Source: Aequorivita sp. CIP111184 (lineage in GTDB: Bacteria > Bacteroidota > Bacteroidia > Flavobacteriales > Flavobacteriaceae). From it: a DNA stretch of 64,000 nt. The stretch covers positions 248,001 to 312,000 of the forward strand of contig NZ_UEFQ01000024.1 of NCBI RefSeq assembly GCF_900489465.1, in the 5' to 3' direction. The notes beneath the pieces are model-generated. The model saw nothing but the letters and a program-made list of their open reading frames with translations. It had not been told where the DNA came from and did not search any database. The position numbers were made by a program, and so were the translations under genes. Positions 1 through 7,626 of the stretch are shown here, piece after piece (position 1 is the stretch's first letter; every line of letters begins with the position of its first letter).

Positions 1-194
1 TCTATAAAAACACCTTCGTTTATCTGTTTCATGTCTGCCATCAGTCGATACATGATTGGTAAAAGTTCATCAGATTCCGTTAACTGTTTGTTTTGAGCAT
101 TGCTTTGCTCTTTTTTACTGTCTTTACAAGACATTGCTGTTAGGCTTACAAAAACCATTACCATAATTGTTATTGTTAATTTTACCCTTTTCAT
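1..194 (-). CDS. Truncated lipoprotein gene (N-terminal part only)
   Basis: The reading frame starts at the ATG ending at 194 and stays open to the window edge, giving about 64 residues. It begins with a basic, hydrophobic signal peptide and a lipobox-like LTAMSC, so the product is probably a lipoprotein. The mature part is polar (KDSKKEQSN) and then has a Met-containing stretch, LPIMYRLMADMKQINEG. I do not recognise the family. It lies at the end of the leftward copper gene block, which suggests a periplasmic metal-related role, but this is inference only. Confidence 0.65.
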   Translation of the reverse strand, partial: MKRVKLTITIMVMVFVSLTAMSCKDSKKEQSNAQNKQLTESDELLPIMYRLMADMKQINEGVFI

Positions 195-252
195 TTTGTC
201 TTGATTTAAGTTTATGATTATAATTTGTTGTTTATCTATTCTTTAAAAGGAT

Positions 253-640
253 TTATAATTTTTTAATTACATTTTCTAGCATTGAAGTTATTTCATTGGC
301 AACATCGTTCAATTTTTCATTTTCTACAGCCTGCATTGATGCCATTGGGTTTACCGCGGCTACCTCAATAACTCCATCTTCAATTTCCTGTACTATGACA
401 TTGCAGGGCAACATCGTTCCAATTTTATCTTCTGCCTGCAAGGCTTTATGCGCATATGGCGGATTACAAGCTCCAAGGATCCTATACTTTTTAAAGTTCA
501 CATCCAATTTTTTCTTTAAGGTTGCGGTTACATCAATTTCTGTGAGTTTACCAAAACCTTCATCTTTTCAATCCTTTTGTAACTTTATCGATTACTTCTT
601 CAAAAGTGCCTTTTACATTTTTATTAAAATAATAGTTCAT
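253..640 (-). pseudogene. DUF302 protein gene interrupted by a frameshift
   Basis: The first frame starts at 640 (MNYYFNKNVKGTFEEVIDKV...) and hits a stop after about 26 residues. Shifting by one base at the A-tract (TTTT on the plus strand at 565-568) restores a continuous protein: DEGFGKLTEIDVTATLKKKLDVNFKKY and onward to 253. The downstream part carries typical DUF302 features: an ILGACNPPYAHKAL stretch, a LPCNVIV segment and a Met-rich centre. One extra A in the homopolymer explains the break. DUF302 proteins are often found with metal-resistance and sulfur genes; their function is unclear. The shift may be a real mutation or a sequencing error. Confidence 0.75.
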
Positions 641-646
641 AATTTT

Positions 647-838
647 TTAATTTTTAGTGTTCAACGTTCGTTTTTGTTCTTCATATTCTTCTTTGGATAT
701 TTCGCCCTTGGCGAATCGGTTGTCCAGAGTATCCATAGGATTTTCTCTTTTCCCTGTATTTTGTCTATTTCTTCCATTATACAGAAATACGACCAATACA
801 AGCACAACTGGTATCAGTATCCACGACCACATCATCAT
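647..838 (-). CDS. Short SHOCT-domain membrane protein
   Basis: A 63-residue protein with one N-terminal membrane helix (residues about 3-20) and a C-terminal SHOCT-like motif (MDTLDNRFAKGEISKEEYEEQK). SHOCT domains are short oligomerisation helices found at the ends of many bacterial proteins. Two further copies of this architecture are at 14439-14675 and 14687-14893, with the same RFAKGEISKEE core, so they are paralogs within the copper island. It lies just upstream of the DUF302 gene on the same strand and is probably cotranscribed. Its role is unknown. Confidence 0.8.
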   Translation of the reverse strand: MMMWSWILIPVVLVLVVFLYNGRNRQNTGKRENPMDTLDNRFAKGEISKEEYEEQKRTLNTKN

Positions 839-916
839 AATTGTATCGTTTTAGTAATTAACTAATTGTTTTTATTTGTAAATATCCCAATCCTTAGGGC
901 AGGAATTTATGATCCT

Positions 917-1522
917 TTATTTTTTCATTTTCCCTTTCATCTTCTTCATCATTTCAGGATTTTTCTCCATCATTTTCTGCATCATTTCTTCCATCATTTC
1001 AGGGTTTTCATACATCATTTGCACCATCTTTGCTTTCATCTCGTTTTTCATCATTTTGTTGTTTTGGATTTCATCCATCAGCATTTTCCGGCTCTCTTCA
1101 TTCTCCATCATTTTACCGAGCATTTTGGATTGCATCTTTTGCATCATTTCAGGGTTTTTATCCATCATCATCTGCATTTTGGATTGCATCATTTGCATCA
1201 TTTCTGGATTTTTTTCCATCATCATCTGCATATGGGCTTGCATTTTTCCCTTCATTTCGGGGTTTTTGTCCATCATCATTTTCATGTTTCCGGATTCCAT
1301 CTTTTCCATATGTTGCTGCATCATTATCTTTTGAGCCCCTGCATTTTGTTGCGCCAGGCCGATAAATTCACTAAGTTGGCTTGGGTTCGCAATTATTTCC
1401 TGGTACACAGCATTTCGATTGGCTTGAGTTTCCATTGTTTCAGTGGCATTAAATGTTGATTTACAGCTAACCAATGTGCCTACTGCTCCGATAATCATTA
1501 AGGTTTTTACAATTGTTTTCAT
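917..1522 (-). CDS. Met-rich repeat lipoprotein, copy 1
   Basis: A 201-residue protein with a signal peptide ending in a lipobox-like LVSC (Cys about residue 20). The mature part starts with a short non-repetitive region (residues about 25-65) and then consists of five imperfect repeats built on KNPEM or ENPEM, separated by runs of Met, Lys and Gln. Methionine clusters of this kind bind Cu(I) in periplasmic copper proteins such as CopA/PcoA, so a periplasmic copper buffer or carrier is the likely role. It is nearly identical to the neighbour at 1641-2252 and shares its N-terminal pattern with the protein at 13423-13923. The antisense strand also shows long open frames, which are an effect of the biased codons. 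Confidence 0.85.
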   Translation of the reverse strand: MKTIVKTLMIIGAVGTLVSCKSTFNATETMETQANRNAVYQEIIANPSQLSEFIGLAQQNAGAQKIMMQQHMEKMESGNMKMMMDKNPEMKGKMQAHMQMMMEKNPEMMQMMQSKMQMMMDKNPEMMQKMQSKMLGKMMENEESRKMLMDEIQNNKMMKNEMKAKMVQMMYENPEMMEEMMQKMMEKNPEMMKKMKGKMKK

Positions 1523-1606
1523 TTTATTTTGAATTTAGATTAATACTCTTTTATATAAAATTGTTGTTTATTCGTTTTTTGAATCAATGTTCCGTTTCAT
1601 TTGTAG

Positions 1607-1629
1607 CCTGCCCAAATCCTTAGGGCAGG
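1607..1629. repeat. GC-rich inverted repeat between the Met-rich paralogs
   Basis: Arms CCTGCCC (1607-1613) and GGGCAGG (1623-1629) enclose AAATCCTTA. A degenerate copy that has lost most of its left arm lies at 885-903, in the same position downstream of the other paralog. Each follows the stop codon of a Met-rich lipoprotein on the minus strand, so it may act as a transcript-end hairpin. The arms resemble the GC-rich elements inside genes at 5139, 13833 and 25584. Confidence 0.6.
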
Positions 1630-1640
1630 AGTTGAGTCTA

Positions 1641-2252
1641 TTATTCTTTATTTTTCATTTTCCCTTTCATCTTCTTCATCATTTCAGGATTTTTCTCCAT
1701 CATTTTCTGCATCATTTCTTCCATCATTTCAGGGTTTTCATACATCATTTGCACCATCTTTGCTTTCATCTCGTTTTTCATCATTTTGTTGTTTTGGATT
1801 TCATCCATCAGCATTTTACGGCTCTCTTCATTCTCCATCATTTTACCGAGCATTTTGGATTGCATCTTTTGCATCATTTCAGGGTTTTTCTCCATCATCA
1901 TCTGCATTTTGGATTGCATCATTTGCATCATTTCTGGATTTTTTTCCATCATCATCTGCATATGGGCTTGCATTTTTCCCTTCATTTCGGGGTTTTTGTC
2001 CATCATCATTTTCATGTTTCCGGATTCCATCTTTTCCATATGTTGCTGCATCATTATCTTTTGTGCCCCTTCATCTTGTTGTGCCAAGGCGATAAATTCA
2101 CTAAGTTGGCTTGGGTTCGCAATTATTTCCTGGTACACCGCATTTCGATTGGCTTGAGTTTCCATTGTTTCAGTGGCATTAAATGTTGATTTACAGCTAA
2201 CCAACGTGGCTATTGCTCCGATAATCATTAAGGTTTTTACAATTGTTTTCAT
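1641..2252 (-). CDS. Met-rich repeat lipoprotein, copy 2
   Basis: A 203-residue near duplicate of the gene at 917-1522, differing by only a few residues (for example MEKNPEM for MDKNPEM in the third repeat, and an extra NKE at the C terminus). I start it at the ATG ending at 2252, because MKTIVKTLMIIGA matches the paralog and gives a proper signal peptide with LVSC; an upstream in-frame Met would add nine polar residues in front of it. Five NPEM repeats dominate the mature part. As for copy 1, periplasmic Cu(I) binding is inferred from Met composition and from the neighbouring copper genes. It follows a multicopper oxidase gene in the same direction. Confidence 0.85.
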   Translation of the reverse strand: MKTIVKTLMIIGAIATLVSCKSTFNATETMETQANRNAVYQEIIANPSQLSEFIALAQQDEGAQKIMMQQHMEKMESGNMKMMMDKNPEMKGKMQAHMQMMMEKNPEMMQMMQSKMQMMMEKNPEMMQKMQSKMLGKMMENEESRKMLMDEIQNNKMMKNEMKAKMVQMMYENPEMMEEMMQKMMEKNPEMMKKMKGKMKNKE

Positions 2253-2321
2253 ATTCTTCATTTTTAGATAATTAAACATTTATTTTAAACTGATTTTTTA
2301 TTTTTTGGGAATTGATTTATT

Positions 2322-3983
2322 TCATTCAATTTTAAAGTTCCTCATCATTCCCATATCTTCGTGTTCTAAATTATGGCAATGATATAGGAACAATCCTTTG
2401 AAATCCTCAAAACGCATTACGAGATCCATGTACATTCCAGGTAGTAGGTACACGCTATCCTGCCATCCTTCGTCTATGAACCCGTCTTTAACGGCATTCC
2501 ATAGGTTTTGGTCAACATTTTCAATATTTCTGTTTATAATATTGAACTGCAATTGATGAATGTGCACAGGATGTGGCATCTGCATCATATTCCCCATACC
2601 ACGATTGTTTCCCATCATACCACCTCCATCATTTTGACCTTCAATAGAAATGTTCCCTCCATTGTTAATTCGCCAAATCTCAGTTGTATTTAGCTTTACG
2701 ATTTCATCATCCGCTACTTCCATACCGTTGTAGGTTCTTCCGTTTATTGTCCATTTCATCATTCCCTCCATTCCAAAATTGAATGTTCTTGGGAAAGTCC
2801 TGTTCGTTGCATCGGCTAGGTTCAAAGTTGTAAAAGCTGATAATTCATCTGGCAGGCTGGCATCATTCTTTTTTGAAGTTCCTACATTGATTTTGAGAAC
2901 ATCAAATTGACTGTTGTAAGGCAGCGAATTATCACTTTGGTTTCCCATCATTCCACCACCCATCATCCCACTACCCATCATAGTGTCTAATGGTATGGGT
3001 AGGTGGACTAACTTTAACTCCTCATTTTCGGATTTTTTAGATAAATCGAGCCAAACGTCAACCCGTTGAGCGGGACCCAACAATAAATAAGGTAATGTTT
3101 TATGACTCGCCAAGAGCCCACCATCTACACCAATAACGGTAATGGATTCTCCTGTATTCCATGCCAATTTGTAAGCGCGGGAGTTAGAACCATTGAGCAG
3201 TCGTAAACGATATTTTCCATCTTTATTTAAAGAAAGACCTTTGTCTATTTTTCCATTAATAAGTATCCGATTACCCAAAAAGCCGCGCATTTGATCCATT
3301 CTTCCATTTGGCAAATAGACCAATTGGTGATTTTCATCAAAAGTTCTGTCCTGAATAACAACAGGAATATCAAAATCCCCAGTTGGCAGGTTCAAGGCTT
3401 TCTCCTCTTCATCCGTAACGATGAACAAACCTGCCAGCCCTTTATAAACCTGTTCTCCAGTATGACCGTGAGGATGCGGATGAAACCAATAGGTGCCCGC
3501 CCTGTTCATAACTTCAAACTCATAGATATAAGTTTCCCCTTTGTCTATTACGTGTTCCGGATGACCGTCATTCTCGTGCGAAACGTGCAGCCCGTGCCAG
3601 TGAATTATGGATTTGGCGGGAATTTCATTTTCAAACCGTATCCGTACTCTGTCTCCTTTATTTACCCGTATTATGGGGCCGAGAGCACTTCCTACTAAAT
3701 GTTGTAAGGTTTGTTTACCCCCTTTTATTAAAGAACCCTTGTATGAATAGGTATCCGTATTTTTGTCGGATAGAATTTTAGTACTTGACTGCACCGCCTT
3801 TAACTGTATATCGATGTCGGGATTGAAATCGTTATTGACAGCGTTTCCAACATTGGGATGAGCGGAAGCCGTATCGGATCTACAGGAGCTAATTAATGGC
3901 ATAAAGTATAGACCGCTTGTTGCAAGACCTACAGTCCCTACAAAATTTCTTCTGGTATATTGTTTTTTGTCTTTCATCTTCAA
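2322..3983 (-). CDS. Multicopper oxidase with twin-arginine signal
   Basis: A 553-residue three-domain multicopper oxidase of the CueO/SufI type. A twin-arginine signal (RRNFVG, residues 11-16) is followed by a hydrophobic stretch and ISSC, which may be a lipobox. Copper motifs are present in order: HWHG (128-131), WFHPHPH (166-172), HPVHIHQ near the C terminus, and the final HCHNLEHEDMGMM, which supplies type 1 and trinuclear ligands. Two Met/Gly-rich insertions (MMGSGMMGGGMMG and a similar one before HPVHIHQ) resemble the Met-rich regions that bind Cu(I) in CueO. The likely role is oxidation of Cu(I) to Cu(II) outside the cytoplasm. It is adjacent to a second multicopper oxidase and to cusA. 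Confidence 0.9.
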   Translation of the reverse strand: MKMKDKKQYTRRNFVGTVGLATSGLYFMPLISSCRSDTASAHPNVGNAVNNDFNPDIDIQLKAVQSSTKILSDKNTDTYSYKGSLIKGGKQTLQHLVGSALGPIIRVNKGDRVRIRFENEIPAKSIIHWHGLHVSHENDGHPEHVIDKGETYIYEFEVMNRAGTYWFHPHPHGHTGEQVYKGLAGLFIVTDEEEKALNLPTGDFDIPVVIQDRTFDENHQLVYLPNGRMDQMRGFLGNRILINGKIDKGLSLNKDGKYRLRLLNGSNSRAYKLAWNTGESITVIGVDGGLLASHKTLPYLLLGPAQRVDVWLDLSKKSENEELKLVHLPIPLDTMMGSGMMGGGMMGNQSDNSLPYNSQFDVLKINVGTSKKNDASLPDELSAFTTLNLADATNRTFPRTFNFGMEGMMKWTINGRTYNGMEVADDEIVKLNTTEIWRINNGGNISIEGQNDGGGMMGNNRGMGNMMQMPHPVHIHQLQFNIINRNIENVDQNLWNAVKDGFIDEGWQDSVYLLPGMYMDLVMRFEDFKGLFLYHCHNLEHEDMGMMRNFKIE

Positions 3984-3994
3984 ATCCTTTTTAA

Positions 3995-6337
3995 TTAAAA
4001 TCTCACGGATAGTCCTCCACCTGCACCAAAACGGTTATCATAGCTTGCCATCAATGAAAAGTTGCGCGATAAAAAATATTCTACACCGGCACTCCAAGTA
4101 ATTTCCTTGGAGAAATTATCTCCTGCGGGAAGATCATCCACCCATCCAAAATCTGCTTGATATTCATACTTTCCGAAGATCGCCGTTCGTGGAAATATGA
4201 GAATCTCACGGCTCAAACTAATCTGTGGTCTTAATTTATTATCGATTCGCACATCGAGATCAAATAGATAAGGGGTTAAAAATCGTATCCCCGCAATGGC
4301 AGTCGTTGTTATCTCGTCCATACTATCTCTCACATCATTTTCAATATTCACACCACCAAAAACCCTTAAATAATCATGAAGGTAACGTTCGTAGGTCACT
4401 TCAGATTCCAGGTTTTGGTTCCAGCCATATTCTGCCGAAACATTAAATTGATTACGAATATTGGAAGCAACAAAATCAAATGATGTCTTGTGTGAAGCAG
4501 CATCTACCAATGACCAAGCGTAGAATGGATCCGTTTCATTAATTAATTTTGAAACAGGATGTTTTTCCATTCTCGGATCGCGTGGTGTGTCGTAACTTAT
4601 GATCCTGTCCATTCCCGCATTCATATGGTAGAGGATGTGGCAATGTAAAAACCAATCGCCGTATTCATCACCATTGTTGCCACTAAACTCTATGGTAACT
4701 TCCTGCATTGGAGGTACGTTTACCGTATGTTTTAAGGGAGAATACTCGCCGTTTTTGTTGATGACCCTAAAGAAATGGCCGTGCAAGTGCATAGGATGGT
4801 GCATCATCGTTAGGTTGTTATAAGTAATTCTGGTTATTCCGTTGCCATTTATCTTTATCTTATCGGTCTCGCTCAACGGAACACCGTTCATACTCCATAT
4901 ATAACGGTTCATATTTCCTGTAAGGTTCAGCAGTATTTCCTTTACAGGAAGATTTTGATCATAGGAAGTTTTTTCTGGTGCTTTGAGATAATCGTAATTA
5001 TATTCTGAAAACATACCTGCCCGTCCCTGCCCGACGGAGTCATTCAGGCGGGCGGCAGGCGGGTCCATTCCATCCATTTGCATATCATCTTTCTTCATAA
5101 TCATACCATCCATATTTGTAGATGAATCCTTCTTCATTCCTGCCTTGCCGGCAGGCAGTTCCATTTGTGAGTGGTCCATTTTACCATTATCCATATCCAT
5201 CTTCATTCCGTATTCTTCCTTCATCTCATAACGCTCATCTTTTTTAGGTTGGAATTTTAAGGCGTGTGCACCCATCTTCATATCCATTTTTGCCATTTGC
5301 TGCATCATCTTGATTTTATCGGGTTTCGGAATGACTTCCGCCGGAAGGGTTTTGCCCTTTCCAATATATGCTGTGGTAGTTCCCGAACCATCCTGCGCCA
5401 TTGCCCGGAACTCAATCTTTCCGTTTTGTGGAATGGTTACTATAAAGTCGTAGGTTTCTGCGGTGCCGATAAACGTTTTATTGTGGGCAACGGGAACAAC
5501 GTCCTTTCCGTCGGATGAAACCAACATTGGGGTTTCGCCACCGAAGGTCATCCAAAATTGGGAAGATGCCGAACCGTTTATAATCCGCAACCGTACTTTT
5601 TCGCCTGATTCAAATTCCGGGTATTCCACTGATTCTTCTCCATTAATCAAAAATGCGGGATAATAGACATCGGCAATGTCCGCGCCTTCCATCCGTTGCC
5701 GCCAAAAATCGAGCTGTGCCCCAAATGCTCCTCGGGCAACAACTTGATTCAAGGGTGTGGAAGTACCCTTTTTCATTTGATACCATTCATTCCCACGTTT
5801 AAGATTACGCATAACGTTTTTAGGATTTTCGTTGGTCCAATCAGAAAGCATCAACACCAAATCTTTATCATAGTCCAATGTTTTTTCTTTTGGATTGATT
5901 AAAAGAGACCCAAAAACACCACTTTGTTCCTGAAACATGGTGTGCGAATGATACCAGTACGTTCCATTTTGTCTTATAGGAAATTCATATTTAAAGGTGG
6001 TGCCGGCTTTTATGGGTGGCGTTGTTAAATAGGGCACTCCATCAAAAAAGTTGGGCAATAGTAATCCGTGCCAATGCACCGAAGTTTCAACGCTCATTTC
6101 GTTTTTCACGTAAATGACCGCATATTCGCCTTCAGTAAATTCAAGTGTTGGCCCGGGGACCGTTCCGTTTACGGTCATTCCCATAACTTCCTTTCCAGTT
6201 TTGTTTACCATTTCTTCCTTAAGAGTCAATGTATATTCGTGAACCGGTAAATTATCAACATTGCCTTCTACCGACTGCGCAAAGAGAGTCTGACCAGTGA
6301 TTGCGATAAGAATTATAACTAATTGGATATTTTTCAT
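3995..6337 (-). CDS. CopA/PcoA-type multicopper oxidase fused to a barrel-like domain
   Basis: I start at 6337 (MKNIQLVIILIAI...), which gives a clean signal peptide ending FAQ; the in-frame Met 18 bases upstream only adds polar residues. The oxidase part (residues about 25-590) has HWHGLLLPNFFDG, YWYHSHTMFQEQSG, HPMHLHGHFF and HCHILYHMNAGM, plus a long Met/His/Asp-rich linker (about residues 350-440). The last 180 residues are a different domain: alternating strands such as FNVSAEYGWNQNLESEV, ending in FGAGGGLSVRF with a C-terminal Phe, as in outer-membrane barrels and in CopB/PcoB. The two functions are separate genes in pco/cop operons. The linker also contains two GC-rich palindromic elements. 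Confidence 0.88.
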   Translation of the reverse strand: MKNIQLVIILIAITGQTLFAQSVEGNVDNLPVHEYTLTLKEEMVNKTGKEVMGMTVNGTVPGPTLEFTEGEYAVIYVKNEMSVETSVHWHGLLLPNFFDGVPYLTTPPIKAGTTFKYEFPIRQNGTYWYHSHTMFQEQSGVFGSLLINPKEKTLDYDKDLVLMLSDWTNENPKNVMRNLKRGNEWYQMKKGTSTPLNQVVARGAFGAQLDFWRQRMEGADIADVYYPAFLINGEESVEYPEFESGEKVRLRIINGSASSQFWMTFGGETPMLVSSDGKDVVPVAHNKTFIGTAETYDFIVTIPQNGKIEFRAMAQDGSGTTTAYIGKGKTLPAEVIPKPDKIKMMQQMAKMDMKMGAHALKFQPKKDERYEMKEEYGMKMDMDNGKMDHSQMELPAGKAGMKKDSSTNMDGMIMKKDDMQMDGMDPPAARLNDSVGQGRAGMFSEYNYDYLKAPEKTSYDQNLPVKEILLNLTGNMNRYIWSMNGVPLSETDKIKINGNGITRITYNNLTMMHHPMHLHGHFFRVINKNGEYSPLKHTVNVPPMQEVTIEFSGNNGDEYGDWFLHCHILYHMNAGMDRIISYDTPRDPRMEKHPVSKLINETDPFYAWSLVDAASHKTSFDFVASNIRNQFNVSAEYGWNQNLESEVTYERYLHDYLRVFGGVNIENDVRDSMDEITTTAIAGIRFLTPYLFDLDVRIDNKLRPQISLSREILIFPRTAIFGKYEYQADFGWVDDLPAGDNFSKEITWSAGVEYFLSRNFSLMASYDNRFGAGGGLSVRF
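5014..5062. repeat. GC-rich palindromic insert inside the multicopper oxidase gene
   Basis: A GC-rich block in an AT-rich gene, with CCTGCCCG and CGGGCGGCAGGCGGG segments that can pair. On the coding strand it is translated as DPPAARLNDSVGQGRAGM, unlike the surrounding Met/Asp linker. It keeps the reading frame. It appears to be a longer, more diverged member of the element set at 5139, 13833 and 25584. Confidence 0.55.
5139..5158. repeat. GC-rich palindromic insert encoding LPAGKAG
   Basis: A core of TGCCGGCAGGCA with flanking CCTGCC forms a near-perfect palindrome. In the frame of the multicopper oxidase it encodes LPAGKAGM. Elements with the same core encode LPAGKTGM at 13833-13853 and PPAGRAGI at 25584-25604. 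Confidence 0.65.
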
Positions 6338-6414
6338 TTTTAAAATTTTTATCAAGTTTATTGATTATAAATTTACGTTGTTCTGATGTTTTATTTACTA
6401 TACAACACTCATAA

Positions 6415-7626
6415 TTAGTTGGTCAAGTAGTTAATAAGAGCAGATTGAACATAATAAAGTTTTATGGTCTCTATCTGTCCCATTTGAAACTTCAATTGCA
6501 GTTCCTGAATATCCAGAACATCATTAAAATCGATAGTTCCAGTTTCATAATTTTTGATGAGGATTTCTTCGGCGTCTTCAGCTTGTTTCAGGTTATTCTC
6601 TTGTGTGTTGAACTTGATTCGGGACTGGTTACGTTGCGATATGGCTTTAGACAAATCCGCTCTAAGCACATTCAGGCGTTCATCTTTTTGGGATTGTATT
6701 TCCTGTTTGCGCAGTTCATTCTGTTTGGTTTGTGATTTATATTTATTATTGAAAATTGGTATTGACACCGACACCATTGGCATTATCATATCTTTGTAAG
6801 AACTGGTAATCATTGGACTATTTTCTTGATTGATATACTCCACTCCAAAACCTATCATCGGACCACTTTCCTTTTGGTTTAACAACTCTGACTGCTCAAC
6901 AGACTCATAAAGTTTATCATATTTAAGCAACTCTGGGTTTACAGCCAAGCTCTCGTAGCTATAAAAATTGTCGTTTTCTGGAATCTCCAGAGCGGAAACC
7001 ACTGAGACATCTTTATCATATTGGCGGTTCATTAAACTGTTCAAAGCTGCCTGTATGCCCTTGTTTTGTTGAATTAAAACATCTTTTTCCTGTTTTAGCT
7101 CGTTCTGTCTAATCTGTAATCGCAACACATCCACTGCCGAAGCCTTACCCACTTCTAAAGAAGTGAGCGCAAGGCGTTCATAGGTCTCCAAGAGTGTTAT
7201 GTTTTCATCAAGCACTTCCTGTTTGGCCCTGATATCATAGAGGAGATAATAGAATTGTGAAACGGAAAGCGCGAGCTTTCGTTTAGCAATAGTTACTTCC
7301 ACAAATTGAGCGTCTGCCATTGACGACGCATAATCTTCCCTTGCGGAAATAGTCCCAAACCACGGTAACATTTGCATTACGGAAACTTTAAAACGTTCCA
7401 TAGGCATATCCATCTCAGGAGCGATGGCCATAACACCAAAATTAAATTCGGTATTTGGTAAAGTGTTAACTTCGTTTACTTTTTCAGAAGCAATCTTATA
7501 CTGAAGATCAAACTTTTGAATCTCTGGACTATTGGATATTGCTTCCTGAATAAGGTTTTCTAAATCTTGTGCTTTTGCGAAAGTTGAAACAAACAACACA
7601 CAGATTAAAATTATTATACGTTTCAT
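6415..7626 (-). CDS. TolC-family outer-membrane channel of the copper efflux system
   Basis: A 403-residue outer-membrane efflux protein with a signal peptide (cleavage near FAKA) and the two-fold repeated long helical regions typical of TolC/CusC. Coiled segments such as EVLDENITLLETYERLALTSLEVGKASAVDVLRLQ and the matching C-terminal repeat (NYETGTIDFNDVLDIQELQLKFQ) carry the family pattern of a glycine turn followed by DVL. It overlaps the end of the cusA-like gene by four bases, so the two are translationally coupled. It would carry metal ions from the RND pump to the outside. The length is near that of other Bacteroidota CusC homologs. Confidence 0.88.
   Translation of the reverse strand: MKRIIILICVLFVSTFAKAQDLENLIQEAISNSPEIQKFDLQYKIASEKVNEVNTLPNTEFNFGVMAIAPEMDMPMERFKVSVMQMLPWFGTISAREDYASSMADAQFVEVTIAKRKLALSVSQFYYLLYDIRAKQEVLDENITLLETYERLALTSLEVGKASAVDVLRLQIRQNELKQEKDVLIQQNKGIQAALNSLMNRQYDKDVSVVSALEIPENDNFYSYESLAVNPELLKYDKLYESVEQSELLNQKESGPMIGFGVEYINQENSPMITSSYKDMIMPMVSVSIPIFNNKYKSQTKQNELRKQEIQSQKDERLNVLRADLSKAISQRNQSRIKFNTQENNLKQAEDAEEILIKNYETGTIDFNDVLDIQELQLKFQMGQIETIKLYYVQSALINYLTN

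Noticed and set aside
1-194. CusB-type adaptor protein at the left edge
   Set aside because: The visible 64 residues are a lipoprotein start without the lipoyl-like or hairpin motifs of adaptors; too little sequence to claim it.
866-2189. Long His/Phe-rich open frames on the plus strand over the Met-rich lipoprotein genes
   Set aside because: They are antisense to genes made mostly of Met, Lys and Gln codons; the reverse of ATG and AAA/AAT codons gives CAT/TTT/ATT, which has few stops. The minus strand has signal peptides and lipoboxes.
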